Assembly (NCBI RefSeq): GCF_044751345.1 | Contig: NZ_JBIWXY010000001.1 | Coordinates: forward strand, 1,178,001-1,242,000 | Direction of reading: 5' to 3' | Length of the DNA stretch: 64,000 nucleotides | Origin: Methylobacillus methanolivorans | GTDB taxonomy: Bacteria; Pseudomonadota; Gammaproteobacteria; Burkholderiales; Methylophilaceae | Shown here: positions 34,813 through 43,590 of the stretch, piece by piece | Position numbering within the stretch: the first letter of the stretch is position 1 | Layout: each line of letters begins with the position of its first letter | Translations under genes and position numbers: made by a program | The notes under the pieces: model-generated | Databases searched by the model: none | What the model was told of the DNA's origin: nothing | The model's input: the letters and a program-made list of their open reading frames with translations, nothing else

Positions 34813-37035
34813 TTAGAAATCGTAACGGACACCACCAAATACTTGGCGTTGACGACCAGCTACCATACCGTCTACACGGCTAGCCAAATACTCCTTGTCC
34901 CCCAGATTCTGACCACTTACGAAGAAGGTCGCCTTGCTGCCGACTGCACGGTAACTCACGGAAGCATTGACCAATGCATATGAGGGAATATCTCCAGCTA
35001 AACCTGACAAAGCTGCATCAGTCGGGTGCAATACCCGCGCAAAAGTATCTACTTCTTGACGGCTTACATAATCAACACCGATACGTGCATCTAGCCCTAC
35101 AGGGTGAGAATAACCAAAGTTAACAGATGCAATATGACGCGGGGCATAAGGCAGGCGATCACCACTGACAATACCGTCTTGAGCTCTTAGGCCATTCTTT
35201 TTGAATTTAGCTGTGAACAAATTGGTATATGAGCCAGTAACATAGAAATTGTGTGGTGTATCGTAAACCTGACCAAAATCAATACGTCCACCTAACTCAA
35301 TACCGCTTTGCTGAGATTCACCGCCATTAATGTACGAGCCTGCACCATTATTAATGACAATCTCTTCAAACTTGGTATGGAACAAGGTAGCTTCATAGCT
35401 AACGCCACGGAAGTAATTAGAACGGATACCCAACTCCCAATTAGTGCTCTCTTCTGGCTTAGTTTTGACAACCATCCCACCTGATGCAATGTCTCGATCA
35501 GGTCTTGGAGGTGCAAAACCTTTATGTACTCCAGCAAAAATCGTCGTATTTTGGATTCCATTCCATGCGATACCGAATCCAGGCAGGACTTTAGTCTGAT
35601 TATTAGTCAACTCAGAACCCGCATGCGTCTGAACTACACCTCCAGCCCGAACCACGTCGGTTTTAATCCGAATATCTTCTACCCGCACACCAGGGGTCAA
35701 TGCCCAATCCCCAATATAGAAAGTATTCTGTGCATAGTATGACTTTGCCTCAACATCTATTCTCACATCCTCATGGTGAGTACCAAAGGTTTTAGCTCCT
35801 GACAAGCTTTGCCCTACGGCCGGATTTACTCGATATTGATTCCGCTCTATATCTTCTCTATGCCAACGAAAACCAATAACTGCATCGCTTTCTATACCCC
35901 AAAGGCTATGACTAAAATCTAGACGCGGTTCAATACCATAATATTCGTAATCCCTAGGCCTCCAGCGACCTCCACACCTTGTAGCATTGCCCAGATCATT
36001 TCTTAGCGATGAAGGATCGCAGTTACTCAATCGGGAAAATCCAGTTGATGATCCTGGAGTATCCTCATCATAGCGTCCAGGAGTATTAATCTGCCTGAAT
36101 GATGCCCGAGAAGTCTCGGAATAATATACTTGCGTACTGAGCTTAGCCTTCTCAGTAATTTCAAATATATGCTTTAGCTGCATAGTCTTACGTGTTTGAT
36201 TGAATTGATCCTGATCACCAGTAGGTGCTTGATATTTATCTTGCTTCCACTCCAGTTCACCCAAGCCAGTTTCAGAAATACTGGACTTCTCTTCATACCA
36301 ACCCAACTTAGCAATCAAGGTATTTCGGTCATCCAGATTCAACTGCCCCTTCAAGGTCAGTTCATTGATCTCGAAATCGTGATTCTTGCGAATACCATCG
36401 CCTTTACGGTTCACAGCATCCAACATGATGCCGCCCCAATCGCCGCCTGTACCGATATTGACGTGACCACCGCTGAAATTGTTGTTACCAATAATGGCCA
36501 TCACGCTGGCTTGAAACTCTTTAGGCACAGGCTTAGTGACGAAGTTGATCATGCCGCCCACAGTTTGAGGGCCATATAGGGTTTGCCCAGAACCTTTGAC
36601 AACTTCAATGCGACTGACACGATCCAATGGTGTGGAATAGTGAGCAGAAGGATCACCATAGGGTGCCATGAACAAAGGCATACCATCTTCCATCAACAAG
36701 GTACGCTGCGTACGGCGTGGATTCATCCCGCGAATACCAATATTAGGCGCAAGTGCGAAAGCATCCTCACCCACAATGTTGATACCAGGGACTTGATTCA
36801 ATGCTTCGCGCACACTGAATGGCTGGCGAGCCTTCAATTCTTTCTCATCTACTACATTGAAAGATCCTGGTACAGCTTCCAGGCGGTCCGGCAAGATGCT
36901 GGTGACTTTGACCTTGTCGGCAACAATGCTCTCCTTAGCAGCCTCTGAAGCATCCTGTTGACTTGCCAGCTCAGCTGCAAATGCTGGCATGGTCAGAATC
37001 AAGGCCGCCATCCCCATCATTGGTTTTTTAATCAC
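34813..37035 (-). CDS. TonB-dependent outer-membrane receptor (iron-siderophore type)
   Basis: This is a 740-residue TonB-dependent transporter: signal peptide (MIKKPMMGMAALILTMPAFA), a TonB-contact segment near the N-terminus of the mature protein, the plug domain (VREALNQVPGINIVGEDAFALAPNIGIRGMNPRRTQRTLLMEDGMP and VEVVKGSGQTLYGP-like), and a 22-strand barrel that ends in the aromatic GGVRYDF. Plug and barrel resemble FecA-type ferric citrate or siderophore receptors, but the substrate is not proven. I place the start at GTG 37035 because GAGAGGGA lies eight bases upstream; the ATG at 37059 has none. It diverges from a histidine kinase gene. Confidence 0.9.
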   Translation of the reverse strand: MIKKPMMGMAALILTMPAFAAELASQQDASEAAKESIVADKVKVTSILPDRLEAVPGSFNVVDEKELKARQPFSVREALNQVPGINIVGEDAFALAPNIGIRGMNPRRTQRTLLMEDGMPLFMAPYGDPSAHYSTPLDRVSRIEVVKGSGQTLYGPQTVGGMINFVTKPVPKEFQASVMAIIGNNNFSGGHVNIGTGGDWGGIMLDAVNRKGDGIRKNHDFEINELTLKGQLNLDDRNTLIAKLGWYEEKSSISETGLGELEWKQDKYQAPTGDQDQFNQTRKTMQLKHIFEITEKAKLSTQVYYSETSRASFRQINTPGRYDEDTPGSSTGFSRLSNCDPSSLRNDLGNATRCGGRWRPRDYEYYGIEPRLDFSHSLWGIESDAVIGFRWHREDIERNQYRVNPAVGQSLSGAKTFGTHHEDVRIDVEAKSYYAQNTFYIGDWALTPGVRVEDIRIKTDVVRAGGVVQTHAGSELTNNQTKVLPGFGIAWNGIQNTTIFAGVHKGFAPPRPDRDIASGGMVVKTKPEESTNWELGIRSNYFRGVSYEATLFHTKFEEIVINNGAGSYINGGESQQSGIELGGRIDFGQVYDTPHNFYVTGSYTNLFTAKFKKNGLRAQDGIVSGDRLPYAPRHIASVNFGYSHPVGLDARIGVDYVSRQEVDTFARVLHPTDAALSGLAGDIPSYALVNASVSYRAVGSKATFFVSGQNLGDKEYLASRVDGMVAGRQRQVFGGVRYDF

Positions 37036-37361
37036 GTTTGAATTCCCTCTCAAAATCATTGATCGCTGGATAAAACTATGTTTTCCAGCACTTCTCCATA
37101 AATATCACCGGCATTCTTTAATTGTAAAAATTTGTAACCGAAGATAGGGTGAGAGTTTCCAAGGATTGGTTCAATCCAAGAAGAGGAATTAATCACAAAT
37201 AATATTGGGAATAAATCCCGAATATGTGTTGAAAATATTTCAACGTAAATAAAAATTAATACCCACAAACTCAGGAAAAACTCACAAAGCCAGGCCTAGC
37301 AAGCGATTTCAGGAAAAAATCACTTCCAAGCAATGAATGATGTCTTCACAATATCGTGATA
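37036..37361. other. Divergent TonB-receptor/kinase intergenic region
   Basis: These 326 bases hold no convincing gene. It is AT-rich. Visible elements are a GGATTG-GTT-CAATCC inverted repeat (37163-37177) and the palindrome copy 1 at 37205-37222. A 70-codon minus-strand frame at 37056-37268 lacks a ribosome site and family likeness. Confidence 0.6.
37205..37222. promoter_or_regulatory. Palindrome copy 1 (GGGA-N5-TCCCGA)
   Basis: TTGGGAATAAATCCCGAA lies 140 bases before the first histidine kinase and 170 before the TonB receptor. Two further copies flank the second kinase/regulator pair, so a shared regulator is likely; which one is unknown. Confidence 0.6.
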
Positions 37362-38699
37362 ATGAGCACCATTCCATACCGCCCCAACCTGAGCACATTC
37401 TGGACACGCATTTCTCAGTCTGCCCGTGACTTCATTGTTGCCATGATTGTCATCCTGAGTGTTTTTCTCCTCTCGGCAAAACTGGATCTCTCAGAAAAAT
37501 TCATTGCCTGGGCACTGGCTCACGAGTCATTGCAGCTGGATGAATTTCCCCTTGTCCTGTTCACTGCAGCATTTGTGGCTATCTGGTTCTCACGTCGGCG
37601 TATGCGCGAAGTCATGGCTGAAATCAATCGTAGGGAAGAAGCTGAACATGCTTCGCAGGAAAGCCAACGTATGTTCAAGACGTTGTTTGATCAAAGCTTA
37701 TGCGGCAATTTCATTGCAGACACAAATGGCAACATTCTGTTCTGCAACCAAGCTTTTAGCACGATGTCTGGCAACAGCGAATCTACCCTGAACTTAAGAA
37801 AAGCGATTGGCAAACACTGGGATGAGCTTTGCAAGAAATTACAGTCTGTAGAAAAAGTAGATATTGCGGAGCTCACTGTCGCCCGGCCAGATCATGCCCC
37901 ATGGATTGTCATGGCTAGGCTGACACGCGCTTTGGATAACCCACAATTGCCCGAAAAAAATATCTATGGATTTTTTTCAGACATCACTGAGCAACACCTC
38001 GCTGAGCGTGAGCTGGCAGTGTTACTGAAAGAAAATCAGGCCCTGGCACGCCATGCCATGGAAGTTCAAGAAGAGGAGCGCCGCAATATCGCGCGGGAAA
38101 TTCATGATGAAATGGGCCAGTATCTCACCGCAATTCGCTTGGAATTAGCCAGCCTTCCCAAGGACAAACCATATCCCCTGGGAGAATTTTCTACTCGTAT
38201 TCATTCACATGTAGAACATATTCAACTAGCAGTGCGTGGATTAATTCATCGCCTGCGCCCTACTGCGCTGGATGCGCATGGGCTTGTAGAAGCCATCGAA
38301 CAACTTGTCAGTGAATGGAAGAAACAGCAACCTGGCATTGATTGCCAACTATCATTGGATAAAAGCTGCTTAAGCCTGCCAGAAAAAACCAGCATCGTGG
38401 CTTATCGCATTGTGCAAGAGTCTTTGACCAACATTGCACGCCACGCCCAAGCCAGCCACATCTCTATCAAGCTGATGCGCACCCGCGGAATTCTCTCCGA
38501 CACAGTCACAATAGAAGTACGTGATGATGGTGTTGGCTTCAACCCTCACTCGCCCAGGGCTGGCTTTGGCCTCTCAGGCATGCGTGAACGTGTTGAGGCC
38601 GAAGGCGGCGTATTTAACGTGCACAGCAAGGTGAAAGGCGTCGTTATTTCGGCCACTCTCCCTTTTAGTACCGCCTCCAAGGCAATTCAAGAAAGTTAA
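37362..38699 (+). CDS. Membrane histidine kinase with PAS domain (NarX/DegS type)
   Basis: The 445-residue sensor has two membrane helices (about 24-42 and 62-77), a PAS domain at about 100-215, a HisKA_3 dimerisation helix with phosphoacceptor His248 (EERRNIAREIHDEMGQYLTAI), and a HATPase domain (RIVQESLTNIARHAQASH, DDGVGF, GFGLSGMRERVEAEGG). The start is uncertain: ATG 37362 or a GTG two codons earlier. It ends five bases before its regulator. The signal is unknown. Confidence 0.88.
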   Translation: MSTIPYRPNLSTFWTRISQSARDFIVAMIVILSVFLLSAKLDLSEKFIAWALAHESLQLDEFPLVLFTAAFVAIWFSRRRMREVMAEINRREEAEHASQESQRMFKTLFDQSLCGNFIADTNGNILFCNQAFSTMSGNSESTLNLRKAIGKHWDELCKKLQSVEKVDIAELTVARPDHAPWIVMARLTRALDNPQLPEKNIYGFFSDITEQHLAERELAVLLKENQALARHAMEVQEEERRNIAREIHDEMGQYLTAIRLELASLPKDKPYPLGEFSTRIHSHVEHIQLAVRGLIHRLRPTALDAHGLVEAIEQLVSEWKKQQPGIDCQLSLDKSCLSLPEKTSIVAYRIVQESLTNIARHAQASHISIKLMRTRGILSDTVTIEVRDDGVGFNPHSPRAGFGLSGMRERVEAEGGVFNVHSKVKGVVISATLPFSTASKAIQES

Positions 38700-38704
38700 T
38701 AGAT

Positions 38705-39343
38705 ATGGCTCAAAAGATACTGTTGGCAGATGACCACGCAGTAGTACGTAGCGGTTTACGCACCTTATTGGAAAACGCCGGCTATCAAGTGACCGCCGAA
38801 GCAGAAAATGGCGAACGCGCCTGCACGCTATGGCAGGAACATCATCCGGACTTAGGCATTCTTGATCTAGACATGCCAGGTATTGGCGGGTTGGAAACCC
38901 TGCATCGCATTATTGCGAGAGATGCAAATGCACGCCTCATTATTTTCAGCATGCATAACGACAACATCTATGCTGCCCGCGCCATGCAAGCAGGCGCCAA
39001 GGGTTATGTCGTCAAAACTGATGCGCCGGAAGTGCTGCTGGAAGCGGTAAAGCAAGTGCTGCGAGGCGGACGCTATATCGGACACGAATTGGCACAACAC
39101 CTCGCTATGGATCGCTTTACTCCTACCGAAAATCCATTGGAAAAACTTTCCCCTCGAGAGTTTGAGGTATTCCGCCGCATCGCTGAAGGCGTTTCGTTGA
39201 GCGGTATCGCTGAGCAATTGCATATCGGCTACAAAACCGCCGCCAACATTCAAACCCAGGTGCGCCAGAAACTCAACGTGCAGACCACAGGGCAATTGGT
39301 GCACATGGCGATACGCTTTGGTATTACTCAACAGCGCGAGTAA
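38705..39343 (+). CDS. NarL/FixJ-family response regulator
   Basis: The 212-residue regulator has a receiver domain (ILLADDHAVVRSGLRTLL, phosphoacceptor Asp54 in GILDLDMPG, Lys of GYVVKTD) and a LuxR-type helix-turn-helix (LSPREFEVFRRIAEGVSLSGIAEQLHIGYKTAANIQTQVRQKL). It is cognate to the kinase immediately upstream. It is a clear paralogue of the regulator at 39564-40205 and converges with it. Confidence 0.92.
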   Translation: MAQKILLADDHAVVRSGLRTLLENAGYQVTAEAENGERACTLWQEHHPDLGILDLDMPGIGGLETLHRIIARDANARLIIFSMHNDNIYAARAMQAGAKGYVVKTDAPEVLLEAVKQVLRGGRYIGHELAQHLAMDRFTPTENPLEKLSPREFEVFRRIAEGVSLSGIAEQLHIGYKTAANIQTQVRQKLNVQTTGQLVHMAIRFGITQQRE

Positions 39344-39353
39344 TTTTCCGACA

Positions 39354-39382
39354 AAAAAAAAACCAGGTTTCATCCTGGTTTT
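39354..39382. terminator. Terminator between the two response regulators
   Basis: AACCAGG (39361-39367) and CCTGGTT (39374-39380) form a hairpin. The long A run on its left gives a good T run on the minus strand; only TTTT follows on the plus strand. Confidence 0.75.
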
Positions 39383-39509
39383 GGTAAATCCTTAGTATGG
39401 AGTGAACAACAGGCTTGATGGCAGAACGTCTTACGAAAAATCCAAGCTGTTAAGTCACATCGTATGCTTAAGCTAATCAATCAGCTATTGCATTAATTCC
39501 CCAAAAATA

Positions 39510-39527
39510 TTGGGAATTACTCCCGAA
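39510..39527. promoter_or_regulatory. Palindrome copy 2 (GGGA-N5-TCCCGA)
   Basis: TTGGGAATTACTCCCGAA lies downstream of both converging response regulators. It differs from copy 1 only in the five-base spacer. Confidence 0.55.
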
Positions 39528-39563
39528 ATAACATCCACTCATTCACACCACACCAGCACTACA

Positions 39564-40205
39564 TTACCCTTCAATCACGCCATGCTTGATTGCCAAGCGC
39601 ACCAGCTCAATAGGACTGGTAATACCTAACTTCTGTTTCAGCAATGTCTGGTAATTGGCTACGGTTTTCTGGCTGATTTTCAGAATAGTGGAAATCTCTT
39701 CAATCCCCTTACCTGCCGCCAGTAAGCGAAATACTTCAAACTCACGTGCAGACAATAATCGCGTCGGATCATCACTACCAGAAAGCGTCTGCAGGGCAAT
39801 CTGCTGTGCAATGCCAGGGCTTAGATATCCCTTGCCCAGAGCAACTTCACGGACCGCCTGAACCAAGTCATCTGCCGCACCCGATTTAGCGACATATGCC
39901 CTCGCTCCAGCACCCAATGCCTGTGATGCAAATGCTGCATTTTCATGCATGGAGAAAATAATCACGCGCGCCTGAGGATAACGCGCAATAATTCTCCGCA
40001 AGGCTTCAAGCCCACCCATGCCAGGCATGGACATGTCCATCACAACCACATCGGGCAAATGTTCGCCATAAGATTGGTAAGCCTGCTCCCCGCTGTCGGC
40101 CTCAGCAATGACCTCAACACCATCATTCTGTTCAAGCAGGCGCCGCAAACCAGAGCGGACGACCTCATGATCATCCACCAACATGACGCGAATATTCACA
40201 CTCAT
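39564..40205 (-). CDS. NarL/FixJ-family response regulator (second pair)
   Basis: The 213-residue regulator has a receiver domain (VMLVDDHEVVRSGLRRLLEQ, Asp57 in VVVMDMSMPGMGG) and a LuxR-type helix-turn-helix (LSAREFEVFRLLAAGKGIEEISTILKISQKTVANYQTLLKQKL). Its start overlaps the stop of its kinase by four bases. Its paralogue is encoded at 38705-39343 on the opposite strand. Confidence 0.92.
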   Translation of the reverse strand: MSVNIRVMLVDDHEVVRSGLRRLLEQNDGVEVIAEADSGEQAYQSYGEHLPDVVVMDMSMPGMGGLEALRRIIARYPQARVIIFSMHENAAFASQALGAGARAYVAKSGAADDLVQAVREVALGKGYLSPGIAQQIALQTLSGSDDPTRLLSAREFEVFRLLAAGKGIEEISTILKISQKTVANYQTLLKQKLGITSPIELVRLAIKHGVIEG

Positions 40206-41560
40206 TGCTTTTCCCCTACTGATTCTTGTAATGGCAGCTCAACATTGATACGTGCGCCAGCAGCTAACGCACTTTCTAGTGAGAAATACCCTCCCAGGCC
40301 TTCTACACGCTCCCTCATACCAGCCAACCCAAAGCCGGATGGTAATTCTGCAGTATTGAATCCTCGGCCATTGTCCTCAACATCAATCCTGACCATGTTG
40401 CCCTCAATCCCTATGCGTATATCTGCCTGGCTAGCATGGGCATGTCGGGTGACATTGGTCAGACATTCCTGCACGATACGATAAATCGCAATCGCCGTGG
40501 TTTCATCCTCAACATCATCCAGTCGCTCCGGAATATCGAGATTGACTGTCACTTGCTGGTTGCGTTGCTTCCAGGTATTGACGAGGTCAGTCACAGCAGT
40601 GCTAAGACCAAACGCATCCAGACCCGAGGGGCGTAGCCTCTGCAACATATCGTGCACGATGTCCATCATCTGCCTGGCTACCACACTGATCGCTTTTGCG
40701 CTCTCTTTGGCACCATCTATATTCTTGGCGTTAAGGATGGCAGAAGCATCTACATGCACGGCCGTCAGATATTGACCAATTTCGTCATGTAAATCGCGTG
40801 CAAGATTTTTACGCTCATCTTCTTGCAGACGAATCATCTGCTGGGTAAGCCGATGGTTATTATGTATGCTTTTTTCCAAGGTTTCAGCCATGGCATTGAA
40901 TTTACGACTAATCCCGGCCAACTCTGGCAATTCAAACTCTGGCAACCTGGCTTGCAAGTTGCCACGCTCCAGCTCGTTCAATGCAGTCATCACGCTATCC
41001 ACTGGCCGCATTGCTCGACCAACAGCCCAATACACCAAGGCATTGACCGCCACAAAAAAGATTGCGACCAATAACAGTAGCCCCATGATGTCGCCGAGCA
41101 CCTCCTGGATTTCATAGCTGGGGTCAGGTGTCACGACCAGTTCACCTATCATGCGGCCATTTGCAAATATCTTGCGACGGATTTCAGGCATAGCAGGCGA
41201 AATAAACCCCATCGCCCGTACTAACCAAGAAGCTGGCTCTTGCTTGTCGCCTTCAATATTGCTATCTCTTAACCGCCCATTTGCATCAAAAAACTCAATG
41301 CGTAAATGACGGACATTGCCCAGGCTGTGCAAGCGGAACATCGAGTTGGAATTTTGACCGTCGGTTTCCCGCAACCAACCAAAATCAGAGGTGTAGTGCA
41401 GTATTTCCGCATCCAATAGGTGCATAGCCAGCGTTGCAGTGGATTGCACTTCCGCACGCACATCATCTCGTGCGTTGTGGATCATCATCACTGCTGCCAG
41501 TAACAATACCGTTGCCAGCAACAAGGTAATGATCAGGTTGAGACGTAATTTTAGGTTCAT
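40202..41560 (-). CDS. Membrane histidine kinase with HAMP domain (NarX type)
   Basis: The 452-residue sensor has TM1 (about 7-27), a periplasmic sensor domain of about 130 residues, TM2 (about 157-179), HAMP, HisKA_3 with phosphoacceptor His258 (EDERKNLARDLHDEIGQYLTAVH), and the HATPase domain (RIVQECLTNVTRHAHASQ, DNGRGF, GFGLAGMRERVEGLGG). I use ATG 41560; a TTG at 41602 with GGAG eleven bases upstream is a serious alternative and would bring copy 3 of the palindrome within 30 bases of the start. Confidence 0.87.
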   Translation of the reverse strand: MNLKLRLNLIITLLLATVLLLAAVMMIHNARDDVRAEVQSTATLAMHLLDAEILHYTSDFGWLRETDGQNSNSMFRLHSLGNVRHLRIEFFDANGRLRDSNIEGDKQEPASWLVRAMGFISPAMPEIRRKIFANGRMIGELVVTPDPSYEIQEVLGDIMGLLLLVAIFFVAVNALVYWAVGRAMRPVDSVMTALNELERGNLQARLPEFELPELAGISRKFNAMAETLEKSIHNNHRLTQQMIRLQEDERKNLARDLHDEIGQYLTAVHVDASAILNAKNIDGAKESAKAISVVARQMMDIVHDMLQRLRPSGLDAFGLSTAVTDLVNTWKQRNQQVTVNLDIPERLDDVEDETTAIAIYRIVQECLTNVTRHAHASQADIRIGIEGNMVRIDVEDNGRGFNTAELPSGFGLAGMRERVEGLGGYFSLESALAAGARINVELPLQESVGEKQ

Positions 41561-41628
41561 CGGCGAACGTGATAGATCAGGCGGTTGCGAGTGATTGCGC
41601 AATTTAAATCAGTTCTCCGAAAACAGAA

Positions 41629-41646
41629 ACGGGAAAAAGTCCCGAC
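41629..41646. promoter_or_regulatory. Palindrome copy 3 (GGGA-N5-TCCCGA)
   Basis: ACGGGAAAAAGTCCCGAC has perfect CGGGA/TCCCG arms around a five-base spacer and lies just upstream of the second kinase gene. Confidence 0.6.
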
Positions 41647-41739
41647 ACCTATCCATTCAACACGAAATACAAATGAACATTTCCCCACTCCCAAGTGACA
41701 CATTCCTACAGCAACGCAGTGATCGACTGATTAGAATGC

Positions 41740-41825
41740 TTCACAGAAGTTAAGAGTTCACTCCATGTTCTTTGCAACTTCTCCATAGTGTAGTGCCAGC
41801 GTGAAAACTCACGCTGGCTTTTTTT
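41740..41825 (+). ncRNA. Candidate small RNA with Rho-independent terminator
   Basis: No plus-strand gene precedes the strong terminator at 41795-41825. Upstream of it lies a second hairpin: AGAAGTT (41745-41751) pairs with AACTTCT (41776-41782) around a 24-base loop. TAGAAT at 41732-41737 could be a -10 element, giving a transcript of about 85 bases; a -35 element is not clear. Existence as an RNA is an inference. Confidence 0.4.
41795..41825 (+). terminator. Strong plus-strand terminator without an upstream gene
   Basis: GCCAGCGTGA (41795-41804), loop AAAC and TCACGCTGGC (41809-41818) are followed by seven T bases. On the minus strand no T run follows, so it acts on plus-strand RNA. Confidence 0.9.
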
Positions 41826-41840
41826 ATGGGAAATTCAGAT

Positions 41841-41866
41841 GAAAAAAGGGCAACATCTACTGCCCT
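41841..41866 (-). terminator. suhB terminator
   Basis: On the minus strand GGGCA pairs with TGCCC around a loop of about eight bases, followed by six T bases (complement of 41842-41847). Confidence 0.8.
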
Positions 41867-41872
41867 CAATTG

Positions 41873-42679
41873 CTACTTCTTTTGGCTCTTCAACTCGTCA
41901 GTCAAATGTGGCGCCAGCACTTGCAGCATTTGCACAAATACCTTGGGGTTGGCGGCCACGATATTGCCACTGTCCAAGAAGCCTTCGTTACCCTCAAAAT
42001 CGCCTACCAAGCCACCAGCTTCATGCACCAGCAAGGACCCTGCGGCAATATCCCAAGTAGACAAGCCGATTTCCCAGAACCCATCAAACCAACCCGCAGC
42101 AACATAAGCCAAGTCTAGCGCAGCAGAGCCGGGCCGACGCAAGCCGGCAGTTTTCTTCACCATATCCTTGAACATGCCGAGATAGGTCTCAAAATGCGTG
42201 AAATCACGGAACGGAAAACCAGTGCCAATCAAGGAGTCTTGCAACTTAGGGCGATTCGTCACACGGATGCGCTTATTGTTGAGGAACGCACCACCACCAC
42301 GAATCGCGGTAAAAAGATCATTACGGCTAGGATCATAAATCACAGCACGTGTGATCTGGCCTCTTTGCCTGAGCGCAATCGAAACGGAATATTGCTGGAA
42401 CCCGTGCAGGAAGTTGGTTGTGCCATCTAGTGGATCAATGATCCAGACATTTTCAGCGTCTTCGTCCTGCTTGCCACTTTCCTCGCCAAAAAAACCATGA
42501 TCAGGATACGCATTTTTCAGCACATCAATGATGGCGGCTTCAGCAGCATGGTCGATTTCACTGACGAAATCGTTGTAGTCCTTGCTACGCACTGTCAAGG
42601 CACCAACATCCAATGAGCCACGATTGATAATATCGCCTGCACGGCGAGCGGCCTTGACCGCATTGTTCAACAAATGCAT
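41873..42679 (-). CDS. suhB: Inositol-1-monophosphatase SuhB
   Basis: SuhB is a Mg-dependent inositol monophosphatase that in E. coli also joins NusA/NusG antitermination complexes on rRNA. The 268 residues have the metal site motifs GFFGEESGK, IIDPLDGTTNFLHGF and the C-terminal LSTWDIAAGSLLVHEAGG. It is divergent from trmJ; in E. coli suhB, trmJ and isc are also neighbours, so the context is conserved. Confidence 0.95.
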   Translation of the reverse strand: MHLLNNAVKAARRAGDIINRGSLDVGALTVRSKDYNDFVSEIDHAAEAAIIDVLKNAYPDHGFFGEESGKQDEDAENVWIIDPLDGTTNFLHGFQQYSVSIALRQRGQITRAVIYDPSRNDLFTAIRGGGAFLNNKRIRVTNRPKLQDSLIGTGFPFRDFTHFETYLGMFKDMVKKTAGLRRPGSAALDLAYVAAGWFDGFWEIGLSTWDIAAGSLLVHEAGGLVGDFEGNEGFLDSGNIVAANPKVFVQMLQVLAPHLTDELKSQKK

Positions 42680-42797
42680 AGATTCTTTCCGTATTGATTT
42701 CCCGGCAAGCCGGGCTGGTTTTAAAGAACAGAGGCAACTTGTGCTTTCTTAAGCACACGCCCTAAACTGGTAAAATGCTATTTTAAGCTTTATTGCC

Positions 42798-43550
42798 ATG
42801 ACATCCAAACCCAACCTGCTACAAAAAATCCGCATCGTGCTCTGCCAGACTAGCCATCCTGGCAATATAGGCGCAGCTGCACGCGCCATGAAGACCATGG
42901 GACTATCTCAACTGGTGCTGGTCAACCCAAAAACCTTCCCCCATGCAGAGGCAATTGCCATGGCATCAGGTGCAACAGACATTCTGGAGCATGCCCTGGT
43001 ATGCAACACTCTGGCAGAGGCACTACAAGGCACTACCCTTGCCATTGGCATGAGTGCCCGTCGACGTGAACTCTCACATGAATTGGTCTCCGCGCACGAA
43101 GGTGTACAGCGCGCAGTGGCCATAGCTCACCATGCCCCTGTTGCCATCGTGTTTGGCACGGAAATGAGCGGACTTTCCAATGCCGAGCTTGATCACTGCC
43201 AACTACTGGCTATGATCCCGGCCAACCCCGAATACTCATCACTCAACCTCGCTGCAGCGGTACAGGTGATTAGCTATGAGTTGCGCATGGCCACACTGAA
43301 CAACCCACAGCCAGCCAGCACCGAACCAGCTCCCATGGCGACCAATGACGACGTTGAGCGCTTTTACACGCACCTGGAACAAGTATTGGTTGAAATTGGC
43401 TTTCTCAACCCCGCACAGCCCAAGCGCCTGATGCAGCGTCTACGACGGATGTATGGGCGCGCAGGGTTGGAAAAAGAGGAAGTGAATATCCTACGCGGCA
43501 TACTCAGCGCCACACAGACACCTCACCCACCAGCTCCGCCTTCTCCCTGA
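42798..43550 (+). CDS. trmJ: tRNA 2'-O-methyltransferase TrmJ
   Basis: TrmJ is a SPOUT-family enzyme that methylates position 32 of tRNAs using SAM. The 250 residues contain IRIVLCQTSHPGNIGAAARAMKTMGLSQLVLVNP, the AIVFGTEMSGLSNAEL loop and the knot SAM site (AMIPANPEYSSLNLAAAVQVISYELR), with a C-terminal helical extension. It lies upstream of cysE and the isc genes. Confidence 0.95.
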   Translation: MTSKPNLLQKIRIVLCQTSHPGNIGAAARAMKTMGLSQLVLVNPKTFPHAEAIAMASGATDILEHALVCNTLAEALQGTTLAIGMSARRRELSHELVSAHEGVQRAVAIAHHAPVAIVFGTEMSGLSNAELDHCQLLAMIPANPEYSSLNLAAAVQVISYELRMATLNNPQPASTEPAPMATNDDVERFYTHLEQVLVEIGFLNPAQPKRLMQRLRRMYGRAGLEKEEVNILRGILSATQTPHPPAPPSP

Positions 43551-43590
43551 TACATAACGCCTGCATCGTATTTCAGAGTAAAATAGTAGG

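Larger units (their letters stand above)
41561..41872. other. Intergenic region with palindrome, sRNA candidate and suhB terminator
   Basis: There is no protein gene in these 312 bases apart from a possible 14-codon extension of the kinase. It holds palindrome copy 3, the candidate plus-strand RNA ending at 41825, and the suhB terminator. Confidence 0.65.

Noticed and set aside
37056..37268. 70-codon minus-strand frame upstream of the TonB receptor
   Set aside because: It ends inside the receptor leader and has neither ribosome site nor recognisable features.
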